Source of the DNA: Clarkia xantiana subsp. parviflora
Taxonomy: Eukaryota > Streptophyta > Magnoliopsida > Myrtales > Onagraceae
Length of the DNA stretch: 64,000 nucleotides
Assembly (NCBI GenBank): GCA_036873135.1
Contig: JAPTYO010000008.1
Span: forward strand, 24,529,001-24,593,000
Reading direction: 5' to 3'
The notes under the pieces are model-generated. The model was given only the letters and a program-made list of their open reading frames with translations, had not been told where the DNA came from and made no database searches. Positions 23,624 through 33,337 of the stretch are shown piece after piece. A program made the translations under genes and the position numbers. Numbering within the stretch: position 1 is the stretch's first letter; the number at the start of each line of letters is the position of its first letter.

Positions 23624-24275
23624 TGTTGGATATCTGCCCAATTCGGGTTCGTATTTACATTCAGGACTCCGCAAACACGTCGAAAACCACAAACGGATCC
23701 GAAAAATAAACACCCGAGGAACAAAACGGTCCGGACGCACGTATGCGTCCGGACCGGAACCTCCGGATTGCCCTAGGCGGTCCGGACCACACCGGACGTC
23801 GAATCCGATGTGGTCCGGACTGTTAACGGGTACCGCGCATCCTTTTTTATCGTCTGAACACTGAGTAAAAGAGTTATCCTAAGCCAAACTTAAACAAACC
23901 AGACGACGGTTCTTACTTTCCTTTAAACCGGCGTCGAACCGCACAAAAACCGGGTTCGGTTCAAAGGTTGCCTATAAATAGGAGACATTGGCCACCCATT
24001 TTGACACATTCTCGAGATTTTGGCTTTGGAGCTCTGACCTCTCTCTAGAATATTTTCTCTCTCTAGACTCTCATTTAAGCATCGGAGAGGGTTCAATCGG
24101 CACCACCCCCCCCCCCCCTCCGTGTTGGTTATTGCCCTTTCTGCAGGTAGAAGACTACGCGAAGCCGACGAAGCGCGTATTGCCGACAGTCAGTTTCCTT
24201 CATCCATCCAGCCCGTCACATTCACAACCAGCATATCCGAAGATTCCGACTACCCGGTTGGATTTTGACGCAACA
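23624..24275 (+). repeat. 3' LTR of the truncated element
   Basis: Begins TGTTGGATATCTGCCC and ends GATTTTGACGCAACA, with TGTTG/CAACA inverted ends. The TATA box CCTATAAATAG is at 23971-23981 and the R-region motif CATTTAAGCATCGGAGAGGG at 24072-24091, shared with the Tat LTRs at 29347 and 39605. A poly(C) run lies near 24107-24118. The next base enters H gag. Confidence 0.85.
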
Positions 24276-24630
24276 GGTGTTACCCCGCCAGGGAAGCGTA
24301 AGTCAACCAGCTCTTGTATAAATGGGTGGGATGTGTTATCATTTAGGATGTGCAGTGTTTTGCCTTTAGAATCCTTCATCTTTCTTGCCACCAATGCCTC
24401 AATGTCCTCCATCGTCACTGCCGCTCGTGGCGGGTTGTGAGGCTCGTTGTTATATGCTTGCTGACCTATTGGAAAATGTTGTGTTTCAGATGGCTGAATT
24501 TGTGGACTTTGGTGATACTGCTACTCATTTGGTTGTTTCCCTTGTGGTAGAGGTATCTAACCCTCCGTTGCCATGTTTGGTTGTGGTCATGCTGGGGCAT
24601 GATGATACTGAGTTGGTGGGGGCGGGATAG
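24276..24630 (-). pseudogene. middle part of H gag
   Basis: The minus frame reads TMEDIEALVARKMKDSKGKT, then HILNDNTSHPFIQELVDLRF, a gag pre-capsid segment of Tat-type elements. In the upstream part (24630-24420) proline/glutamine-rich residues are broken by stops. It is cut on the left by the LTR at 24275 and on the right by the element at 24631. Confidence 0.75.
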
Positions 24631-24917
24631 TGATGTGGGCGAAGTTGGTAAAGTAATGGATTTTGGCGTGCGAACATAGTATTTAATTCAGAAACGACAA
24701 CCTGAGCAAGATCCATAATAAATTATGGGATTTGACAATTTTTGGCCAAATTCCATCGTTTAGGAAGTCAAAATTGTAGTTTTATATTTTTTGAGTCGTT
24801 TTTGCAATTTATCGATTTTGTTAGGATTTGTTTTAAATTTCGAATTTTAACTAGGATTAGGGTTTTTATTTTCAGTATTTAAGACATTGTTAGCCAAATT
24901 TTACAGCAGTTGAATTA

Positions 24918-24975
24918 TCTTTATACCAATATAAAATGTGAGGGTTGTCCTCACCCCCAATAGGTACCTTTTGAA

Positions 24976-25030
<55 letters not shown>

Positions 25031-26496
25031 TTATATTTAGTTTCCATATTTTTTATAAACTTGGTGATTTAATCTTTACTATCTCTAAGACCCATATATT
25101 TTTATCTTTACTATTACTAAAAAAATCATTTAGTTAAATTTGATTATTTTTATTTTTTAAGCTCGCACTTAATTGACAGGTCACCGTAGTTACTATTAAC
25201 TTCTAAATTTAATATACTTATCAATTAGAGTCAGCATTGACATATGATATGCATTCGGTATGTTAAAATGTCGGGTGCATGCATTTTTCTATTCACCATA
25301 TCCCAGATTTGGGGATGTTCCTCATGTTGACATTTTGTATCAGATAAATCAGTCACTTGTCAACTCATATAATAACATATCAAGATGTAAATCAAATGTG
25401 ATTCTTGAAGTTTGACTTTACATATAACATGTTACTTAATGTTTAATACTTAATGGCTTGAATTATTAATTTAATTGTTGTGTTTGTAAATTTAACCATA
25501 TTAGGTATATCCTAATTAGTAGTTGAATAGATAGTTAAGGCGAATTCAAGTATAAACTTCTGACATTGGTGATTTAAAAAATTGATGATTTAGTATACTA
25601 TATTTGAGAATTACTAAAATTTTCATTAGTTAAATTTCATTAATTTTTTTAGTTAAGGCCTCTTAACTAATATCCTACATTAATTATCATTAACTTCTTA
25701 ATACAATATACCTATAAATTTGAGTCACCTTGAAAGTAGGATATATACTCAACTCGTGCAAACTTCGAGTACATGTTGAGATTTTTTGTATCACATATAT
25801 TAGTCAATTGTCAAATCATATAAACAAAATATGGGTCAACCACAATTCTTAAATTTGACCTTACAGATAAATTACTCATCGTCCAACATTTAGGGTCTCG
25901 AACTATTAATTTAGCTCTTCCTCCTATCAGTTCAAACAAATTGTGTACAACCTAATTAGTAGTTAAATAAGTAATGACGTAAAGTTAAGTATAAACTTTA
26001 TATTTTAATGAATTAAATTTCATTTAGGGCTAAATCAATTTGTGTTGGTATTATGGTATAAAATTGCAAGGAAAGTATATAGTTCCGTTTGTATAGGTTA
26101 AACTGCTTCACCGACCACCGATGACTCTAAGTAGTTAAGTACTGGTATACAATCTTCACTCCACAAGTTGATGAGTTAGATACAACTTTGTCGTTAATAA
26201 CCCACGTCATGCGCGATCCAACTCAGTATTAGTTTAATCGTAAATATATATACTTGTAAGGCTAATTTAGTACCGTAACTGAAACAATAGTTAATTTTGT
26301 ACCTAATTAACATCTTCTACTTTTCCATTTTGAATTAGATTGTGTCGTTCTTTTTTTATCATACATATTCATTTCTCGCAACCCATTAACTTGACCATGT
26401 ATTAATTAAATATTACCATATTAGAAACTTAAGATAAATTATATATCTTGAAATTTAGACAATCGATACGCGTGCGACGCACGCGTTAATAACTAG
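24918..26496 (+). mobile_element. Helitron, non-autonomous, 1579 bp
   Basis: Starts TCTTTATACCAATATAAAA right after an A and ends CTAG (26493-26496) right before a T, the A|T target of Helitrons. Six bases before the CTAG ends a perfect 8-bp-stem hairpin, ACGCGTGC-GAC-GCACGCGT (26468-26486). The sister LTR at 27388-27825 shows the uninterrupted site TGAATTATTAATAAA near 27669, so both ends are exact. No Rep/helicase frame. The interior contains two diverged direct copies of about 480 bp (near 25060-25540 and 25550-26010) and an (ATT)n run (24979-25020). Confidence 0.93.
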
Positions 26497-26647
26497 TTAA
26501 TGAAAACATCAAGGTTTTCCTCAACTTTGCTTCAATTCTTCGTTATTCTTCTGAATCAACGAATTCTTGCGCCTCTATCCAACAAATTCTCGCCATTCCC
26601 CTAGAATCAACTAGTTTTTGTCCTATCTATCCCATCACACTGCATCA

Positions 26648-27387
26648 TATTGGTGTCAGAGCCCAGTCGATCTTGCGCGATGCCACCCCGAAGACGTCTA
26701 ACAGCTGCATAGAAGAACGAACTGCTTCGCTCGAAGAACTGCAACAGAACGGAGAATGGTTACATCATTTCATGGAACATAAAATCTAAGAACAACTACG
26801 TCAATTCGATTTTCAAGAGGATGAGTTCGAATTTGAGGATGATGAGACCGCCTCATATGTGAACCTTTTCGATAATCCTATTTATGATGACGTAGAGGTA
26901 GATTCTGTTGTTTTTTATAATCATGTTTATGATGATTATAATGATAACGATGAAGTGGATGAGAAATCCGTCGCTGGCTCTCCCCTCTCATTTTTTACGG
27001 TCGCCGCCGGTGGGACTCTTATCAGCACTGAAGAGGTAAAAGAAAAGCAGAGTCCTGAGAACTTTTTGTTCGGTGCTCTGTATCCACCTCTTGAATTCGG
27101 AATAGAAGATAAGGGCAAATTTGATGCTTCCCAGGAGGATCAAGGTCTGGATGAGGATGGTCCTGCTCTGTTCTTCGTGGACCGGTCATGAAGCAACACA
27201 CTTTCTGTTTACAAGGAAGATAGTGAATTCCCTCATGTTGTAGGAACGAAAAAACCTATTTGGGTTGATGGCACTTGGCGTATGTATGCTGATAAACGAG
27301 CTATTAACAAGATCAAGATACGGTATCGTGGGTTTCTCTTTCGTGGCATCTAGATTCGAGGATGAATCTTCACTTCCCCGAAGAGAA
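26648..27387 (+). pseudogene. internal remnant of the chromovirus-like element
   Basis: Begins with a gypsy gag start, ATG CCA CCC CGA AGA (MPPRRR..., stop soon after). Next is a 110-codon open frame (26859-27191) that is acidic and matches no domain I can name beyond the linker-like LFDNPIYDD. Then at about 27262-27330 lies a reverse-transcriptase motif-1 piece, DGTWRMYADKRAINKIKIRY, of chromovirus type. It ends in the usual 3' tail before the polypurine tract. So most of gag, protease, RT, RNase H and integrase are deleted. Confidence 0.75.
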
Positions 27388-27825
27388 TGATGTGGGCGAA
27401 GTTGGTAAAGTAACGGATTTTGGCGTGCGAGTGCAGTATTTAATTCAAAAACGGCAACCTGAGCAAGACCCATAGTAAATTATGGTGTTTGACGATTTTT
27501 GGCCAAATTCCATCGTCTAGGCAGACAAAATTGCAGTTTTATGTTTTTTCGGGTCGTTTTTGCAATTTATCGATTTTTTAGGGTTTGTTGCAACTTTCGA
27601 ATTTTAACTAGGATCAGGGTTTTTATTTTCAGTATTTAAGACATTGTTAGCCGAATTTAACAGCAATTGAATTATTAATAAAAAAATTGAGGTTTTCCTC
27701 AACTCTACGTCAATTCTTCGGTATTCTTCTGAATCAACAAATTATTGCGCTTCTATCCAACAAATTCTCGGCATTCCCCTAGAATCAACAATGTTTTGTC
27801 CCATCTATCCCATCACGCTGCATCA
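27388..27825 (+). repeat. 3' LTR of the chromovirus-like element (Helitron-free)
   Basis: 438 bp, TGATGTGGGCGAAG...GCTGCATCA. Differs at many positions from the split 5' LTR (24631-24917 plus 26497-26647), so the insertion is fairly old. It shows the empty Helitron site. Confidence 0.9.
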
Positions 27826-28569
27826 GTTAGGATGTTTCCTAGCGTGTTGTTCTTCGAATGGTTGTCTTGCAGCATTGCTTAGTCACGGATGTCTTGCCGG
27901 TTGGGGCATTGGTGATTGCCTATGATATAGTGGGGTGGGATGTTGCCTATTCTCTTGCTCTTGCAGGTGCCTTGCATGCTGTGGGGTGTGGTTTATTTCA
28001 GTCTGTGTAGCGTGTCCATTTGCTCTTGGAGGAGCAAAGTAGCCTTGTCCAAAGTACAAACCTCTTGTTCTCATGGCTTAACTATAAGCCATCAGACCCT
28101 CAATTGCTGACATATATCATGTTGTGAAAGGGGGTGCACTTTGAGAAAACAAGGGTCGCCCAGTTGGTAAGTATGTGTGCCTTTCGAACACTGGAGTGTT
28201 GTATGATGGCATATCATAGGAGGGCATCCCGTATGGATGGTCGTTGGGAAGGTTGCCATGATATGGTCCTTGCTGAGGGACTTCAAGTTGTGGCTTCTTA
28301 CTCGGGTGTCGCTGCCTCATTGGAGTTGAGGCGGTGGATGACTCCTCCTGGGGATTTTCATGTGCGGTCCTTTTGGTGACCACTTGCGGTATCTGCTTCC
28401 TCGGGGGTCGAGGTGGCCTTGAACTCTCCGGAGGAGGTTCGTTCCTTGACAGCTGGTCTCCCATCGAGTGTCCACTTGCAGTCATCTCTCGTGTTATCGC
28501 CAGTCTTTCGTACTAAAGTCGCTTGTAGGATACCTTGGCTTTTGTTTGAATCCCAGAGGACGGCGCCAA
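27826..28569 (-). pseudogene. PBS, leader and gag N-terminal part of H
   Basis: Next to the LTR end the minus strand reads TTGGCGCCGTCCTCTGGGA, the same PBS type as in the Tat elements at 30049 and 47260. The gag frames 28485-28117 and 28074-27883 are rich in proline, glutamine and histidine (SSRPPRPPRKQIPQ, PYGMPSYDMPSYNTPVF). A stop and frame change separate them near 28100. The frame continues at 24630 on the other side of the chromovirus-like insertion. Confidence 0.75.
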
Positions 28570-29346
28570 TGTTGGGTTTTCCCCATCGAGGTTCGTCCGT
28601 AGAGTGCACCTTCGAGGTCTTGACCCGGGGATGTGTTTGCCTTCTTCTCGTGCTCCCTTGGACCTGCAAGAAGGATTGCACCGGAGGGGGTGGTTTCCGG
28701 CGAACCCTCTCATATGCCTAAGTAGGAGTCCGGTTTTAGAGAGATAAACTAGAGAAAAGTCAGAGCATTCGGGATTCACTTACCTGAAATGAAAAATATG
28801 AGGTGCTATTTATAGAGTTTGGGAATATGGCCACTAGGGGCCCACAAAGATGAGGTGGGGTCCGCGGAATATTCCCTTTAGGATAGGGAGAGTAGGTGTG
28901 CCCGTAAGTCGGAAGTACGTAAATCGGGTGTGTGGATGTCTAGGGGTTCTTTTATCTCCCGGGAGTGGGGGGCCGACAGCCAGAGCGTGTAGGACCTAGT
29001 TTGGCCGGACTAGTCCGGTCGAAGGTCTCCTTCGGTCGGACTGGTTGGGGTTTTTCGGAGTGGACTAGTGCGGTTTTCGTGCCAGGGTGTCCGTTTTGTT
29101 CAGTTTCGATTTTTAACCGTGTTTAGGGTCCATATTAGTAATGTGGGTGGGCCTAAATGAGATTAAACGGGGTGTATATCCATCAAACTATACATTACTT
29201 ATTGTCATAATATAATCTAGATGGAACTTGCGAGAATATCTTTTTAATCTACATGAAACCTCCATTCCCAAGTTACATATATACTCGAAATAAAATGTAA
29301 TCACGTATCTATATTTATAGATGTCAGCTTATATATATACCCCCGA
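28570..29346 (-). repeat. 5' LTR of H, 3' portion (U3 part, R, U5)
   Basis: On the minus strand it ends GGGGAAAACCCAACA at 28570, followed by the PBS. The TATA box CTATAAATAG lies at about 28806-28815. The U3 carries the GC-rich inverted words ACTAGTCCGGTCGAAGG and CTTCGGTCGGACTGG (about 29007-29045). The LTR is interrupted at 29346 by the Tat element and continues at 40332. Confidence 0.8.
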
Positions 29347-30048
29347 TGGGTTTCGATATAGCCGTTAGGCCCATTAACGGCGACTAAACGGCGAAGTAGG
29401 CCCACTGGGCCCCAAAAGAGGCTTAGAAGACCAATACGAGGGGACCCGACAAGGTCGGTCCCGATATATGAGCTGAACGCTCCCGATGATATGCCTTTAA
29501 GTAGGCCCTGATGATATGCCTTTAAGTAGGCCCCGATTATATGTCTTTAAGTAGGCCCCGATGATATGCCTTTGAGTAGGCCACGATGATGAATCCCTGA
29601 AAATGCTGGCCCTGTCCCGATGACGAGGGGCCCCGAGCGGTGACCAAAGGAGTTAACTCTGGAATCCCCGACATCCGTCGGGACTTGCCACCAGAGAACG
29701 AGGCCGAGAAACACGCCCACTATCAACATAGTGGGGAAGTGGCCTGAAAAGACGGAACGTGGGCAAGTGGCCGAGATAAACGGAACGTGGGCTAACTGCC
29801 CCCAGCAGTTATCGCAACAGGTAACTGGGGTAACTCCTCCCCTATATAAAGGAAGAAGTTACCTCAGGATTGATAGGTTCATATACTCATATACTGATAC
29901 TTGCCAGTCTACATCGAGATACTCATTTAAGCATCGGAGAGGGATTCTGGGTCACCGCCCGGTCTATCCCCTTCTTGCAGGATTACTTGGAGCGAAGGAG
30001 TTCGGACTTCCGTCAAGAACGTACCGGAGTTCTAACCGTGATCCAACA
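29347..30048 (+). repeat. 5' LTR of Tat-1
   Basis: 702 bp. TATA box CTATATAAAGG at about 29842-29852, R motif CATTTAAGCATCGGAGAGGG at 29924-29943, TTGCAGG near 29975. Contains four 25-bp tandem units (29483-29590). Close to identical with the 3' LTR apart from the repeat number and scattered substitutions. Confidence 0.95.
29483..29590 (+). repeat. 25-bp tandem repeat in Tat-1 LTR, 4 units
   Basis: Units of the type GATGATATGCCTTTAAGTAG plus GCCCC. Four in this LTR, five in the 3' LTR (about 39741-39875). The one-unit difference accounts exactly for the 25-bp length difference of the two LTRs. Confidence 0.92.
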
Positions 30049-30067
30049 TTGGCGCCGTCTGTGGGAA
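30049..30067 (+). other. primer-binding site of Tat-1
   Basis: TTGGCGCCGTCTGTGGGAA directly follows the 5' LTR. The Tat element at 42438-47991 and element H have near-identical words at the same place, so this is the shared tRNA primer site of these families. The tRNA itself was not identified. Confidence 0.75.
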
Positions 30068-30103
30068 GCGTAACAAAAAGCAAAGATAGCTTCTACCCAA
30101 TCG

Positions 30104-31810
30104 ATGGCTGGCAAGCAGAAGAAGAAGCAAGGACAATCCGGCGGTTCCCGTCATCCTGCTGGAACTCTAAATTCAGAGCTGCCGGAACGCAGTGTTGATC
30201 AGAATGATCCTCTCCCTGCTGGTTTCCAAACAGGAGGGCATCATGACAATCGCGAGGATTCCGTTCGAAACTCGTCGGAGGACAGGGAAGAGATCCCGAG
30301 GAAGGACCAGGATGCCCCTACAAAGCCGGACTTGGCAAAGGCTGTGATGGATGCCATGCCAATATTCCTGGAGGCTATGGAGGCTCTCCTGGACCGAAGG
30401 GAGGCCGCCAAGAAGAAGGAGGAGGAGTTGCCTCCGCCTCCGCCGAGGGAGAATCGGGACGGGCAGGAGGCCCAACCCGAGCACCAGGACAAGGGCAAGG
30501 AGCCCGCTCAGTCGGAGCAGTTCGTGATTGATGGGCCTGGACCGGTGCAACATAGGACCATCCCTCTTAGTGGTCCTATCACCCTCGACCAGGTGGTGAA
30601 GATTGTGAACATCTGTATGGGAGACCAGAAGAAGATGATGTCGGAGCTGAGGGATCGATCCACTCATCCCTTTGTCCCCCGATTGGTGAACACCACTGCC
30701 CCGCCAGGACTTGGCATCCCGACAATCAAGGAGTATGATGGCGAAGGAGATCCAGTTCGCCATGTCTAGAAGCATGTCATGGCTTGTCTAGGCAGAGCCC
30801 AGAATGACGATATAGTGTGCGTTCTGTTCCCGGGCACACTTGGTGAAAGAGCCCTAACGTGGTTCTTCAGCCTCCTCCAGGATGCATCTCTACCTGGACC
30901 CAGATGCATGATCGTTTCATCCAGCAATACCAGGGCCGTCGGCGTCTCTTGAAAAGCGCGAGGTCCCTGGCTGAGGTGGTACAGAGGCCCGATGAGTCGC
31001 TGGCACATTATTACCAGAGGTACACTGCCAGCGTGGCCGAAATTGATGAGGAGATGTCGGAGGGAGAAACCATCCGTACCTTCATTCGGAACCTGACTGC
31101 ACCGTATGGTTCCGACCTGATGCACAGCGTGGCTGAGAAGGCTGTGTGGAACATGGAGGCGTTGCAGAAGAGGGTGAAGCAACAAATCGACGTACAGGAG
31201 TCGAAGATAGCTGCCGGAGACCTTGATCCTCCGAAATCGAACAAGGGGAAGCAGTCGTTCAAGCCCTCGGACGACCGAAGGAGGAAAGATAAACCCAAGA
31301 TCAGTCGGGGTCGAGGCCGTCCCGATCGGAGGGAAGACAAGCGTCCCTCGAAGTCGGACAAACGGGAAGACCGGTACACTCCTCTCATCTGTTCTATGGG
31401 TGCTGTGTTGGCAGTGATGGACCGACAGGGTATCGCCGGGTACCCCCCGAAAAAAGATGGGGAGTTCATGGGAGCCCGCATCAATCGTTATTGTCGCTTT
31501 CATCGTGCCAGCGGTCACGACACTAACCATTGTCGGGAGTTGAAGAAGGAGATTGAGAAGCTGATCCAGGGAAAGCTCAAGGAATTTGTGGCTGGGCGAC
31601 GGAGTCGATCCCGTTCCCGGTCCCGTTCCCGATCCCACGGTCGATCCCCGAATAAGGATAATCCTGAGTCTTCCAATGCTCGCAAGGAGAAGCGGGGAAC
31701 TATTAATGTGATCCATGGAGGATTTGCGGCAAGAGGCGATACCACGGCATCTCGGGAGGTCTATGCTTCTCGAATTCTCATTGCTGTGGTGCTAGGTAAG
31801 AGGGCCCGAA
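30104..31810 (+). pseudogene. Tat-1 gag, broken
   Basis: Start ATG at 30104, 56 bases after the LTR. The N-terminal part is low complexity with a poly-proline run, then a pre-capsid segment (DRSTHPFVPRLVNTTAPPGL). A TAG at 30767-30769 stops the frame. The capsid continues past the stop and a frameshift follows near 30900-30950. The second frame (30859-31899) has the capsid end (DESLAHYYQRYTASVAEI), a zinc knuckle NRYCRFHRASGHDTNHCREL, an RS-repeat tract and the gag-protease linker TINVIHGGF. At least two lesions, so no full Gag can be made. Confidence 0.93.
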
Positions 31811-32330
31811 CTTGGACTCCGAAGGAAGAGATGGTGATCCCCTTCTCAGCGGAAGACCTGATAAGTGTGGAGACCCGCACGATGATGCTTTGGTCGTGAC
31901 CCTAAACGTGGATGGGTACGAGATGAAGCGAATCTTGATTGATGGAGGGAGCTCCTCCGACATTTTGTTCATGGATGCGCTGCAGGCCATGGGAAAAACT
32001 AAGAAGGACTTGAAGCCTGCGGACTTCCCGATGGTCGGATTTTCTGGCTCTACATCTTACCCGATGGGGATGATTACCTCGAGTTCGGTAGTGGTTGGAA
32101 GTCGGAGAAGAGGAACATGGAGTTCGTGGTGGTCGAGTCCGCGGGGACTTATAATGCAATTATCGGGAGGACCACCATCAACCCGCTGGGGGCAATCGCC
32201 TCAACTGTCCATCAGAAGATGAAGTTTCCGATCGACCACGGAGTCGGGAAAGTCATAGGCGACCAGGTGGCCTCCAGGAAGTGCTATGTCAATGCCACTC
32301 GAAGGAGGAATCGGGAGGCTATGACTGTTT
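31811..32330 (+). pseudogene. Tat-1 protease, broken
   Basis: In the 31812-32222 frame, DALVVTLNVDGYEMKRILID followed by GGSSSDILF carries the catalytic D-G-G-S box. A frameshift before it (about 31890) and another between about 32070 and 32117 move the end of the protease (NAIIGRTTINPLGAIAS) into the frame of the RT at 32117. Confidence 0.9.
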
Positions 32331-33334
32331 TCCAGACTGATGCTGATCCCCGAGAGGAGTTTGGGCGTCCCGACCCGATGGAGGATTTGAAGGAGGTCGA
32401 GATTGATGGACCTCAGAGGAAGGTGAAAATCGGGTCCGCTCTGACCGAGGAGACGGCCCGAGAACTGATTGATATGTTGAAGGAGTTCAAGGAGCTGTTT
32501 GCTTGGTCCCCGAGTGACATGCCAGGAATCAGCCCCGACGTGATTACTCATGAGCTGAAGATTGACCCCGCGATCAAGCCAATTACACAGAGAAGGCGCC
32601 TGATGGGTGCCGATAAGAAGATCGCGATCCAGCAAGAGGTGGGCAGATTGCTCGATGCTGGATTCATCAAGGAGCTCCGATTCCAGACCTGTGTTGCCAA
32701 CCCAGTCCTGGTGAAGAAGAGCAATGGCAAGTGGCGGATGTGTGTTGATTTCAACGACCTAAACAAAGCATGCCCGAAGGATTGCTATCCGCTCCCGAGG
32801 ATCGACCAGCTGGTGGATGCCACATCGGGACATGAGTTGCTGAGCTTTATGGATGCCTACTCTGGCTACAATCAGATCGAGATGTCCAAGGAGGATGCCC
32901 CCCACACCGCTTTTTATGCTGATAGCGACATCTATCACTATGATGTTATGCCCTTTGGACTGATCAATGCAGGTGCAACTTATCAGAGGATGGTGAACAA
33001 GCTGTTCGGGGACATGTTGGGGAAAACAATGGAGGCCTATGTGGACGATATGCTGGTGAAGTCCCGACAGGCCGAGGATCATGTTAACAACTTGGCCACA
33101 GCGTTTGAGCGGATGAGGCTTCATCAAGTTCGCTTGAACCCGACCAAGTGTGCCTTCGGCGTGCACTCAGGGAAGTTTATGGGCTTCATGATGAGCCAGA
33201 GAGGAATCGAGGTGAACCCTGAGAAGCTGAAGGCAATCGAGGAGATGAAGTCCCCGACGAACCATCGGGAGGTGCAGGTGCTGAATGGCCGATTGGCCGC
33301 GATGAATCGCTTCCTGTCCAAGGCAAGTGATTGA
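32331..33334 (+). pseudogene. Tat-1 reverse transcriptase
   Basis: One open frame to the TGA at 33332-33334. RT boxes in order: LLDAGFIKELRFQTCVANPV, KWRMCVDFNDLNKACPKD, FMDAYSGYNQIEMSKED, YDVMPFGLINAGATYQRM, and the active site EAYVDDMLVKS (about 33034-33066), then NPTKCAFGV. All key RT residues seem to be present. The terminal stop separates it from RNase H, which restarts in the same frame at 33338. Confidence 0.93.
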
Positions 33335-33337
33335 TCC

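Larger units (their letters stand above)
18341..24275 (+). mobile_element. 5'-truncated LTR element, mostly non-coding repeats
   Basis: Ends with a 652-bp 3' LTR (23624-24275) preceded by the purine-rich tract CTCGGGGGCAAG. Upstream are about 3.7 kb of non-coding sequence, divided by a solo LTR of another family (20907-22458), with no gag or pol domain. Dispersed repeats of about 64 bp (words resembling TCAAGGAATATTTTCTAAGT, at about 19909, 19972, 20289 and 20607), a 35-bp tandem repeat and rows of ACACATGATTTAGTGCGC (about 23140-23210) fill it, as in the 3' non-coding part of large Tat/Ogre-like elements. No 5' LTR was found. The left border about 18340 is uncertain. Confidence 0.6.
24631..27825 (+). 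mobile_element. non-autonomous chromovirus-like LTR element with a Helitron in its 5' LTR
   Basis: LTRs at 24631-26647 (includes the Helitron) and 27388-27825 share perfect inverted ends TGATG and CATCA. Flanks GATAG (24626-24630) and GTTAG (27826-27830) match at 4 of 5. Next to the 5' LTR is TTGGTGTCAGAGC, close to the initiator-Met tRNA site TGGTATCAGAGC. Before the 3' LTR is the purine-rich GAAGAGAA. The internal region is only 740 bp. It sits in H gag. Confidence 0.85.

Noticed and set aside
30766..31716. 316-codon minus frame opposite to Tat-1 gag
   Set aside because: A shadow of GC-rich gag codons. No recognisable domain.
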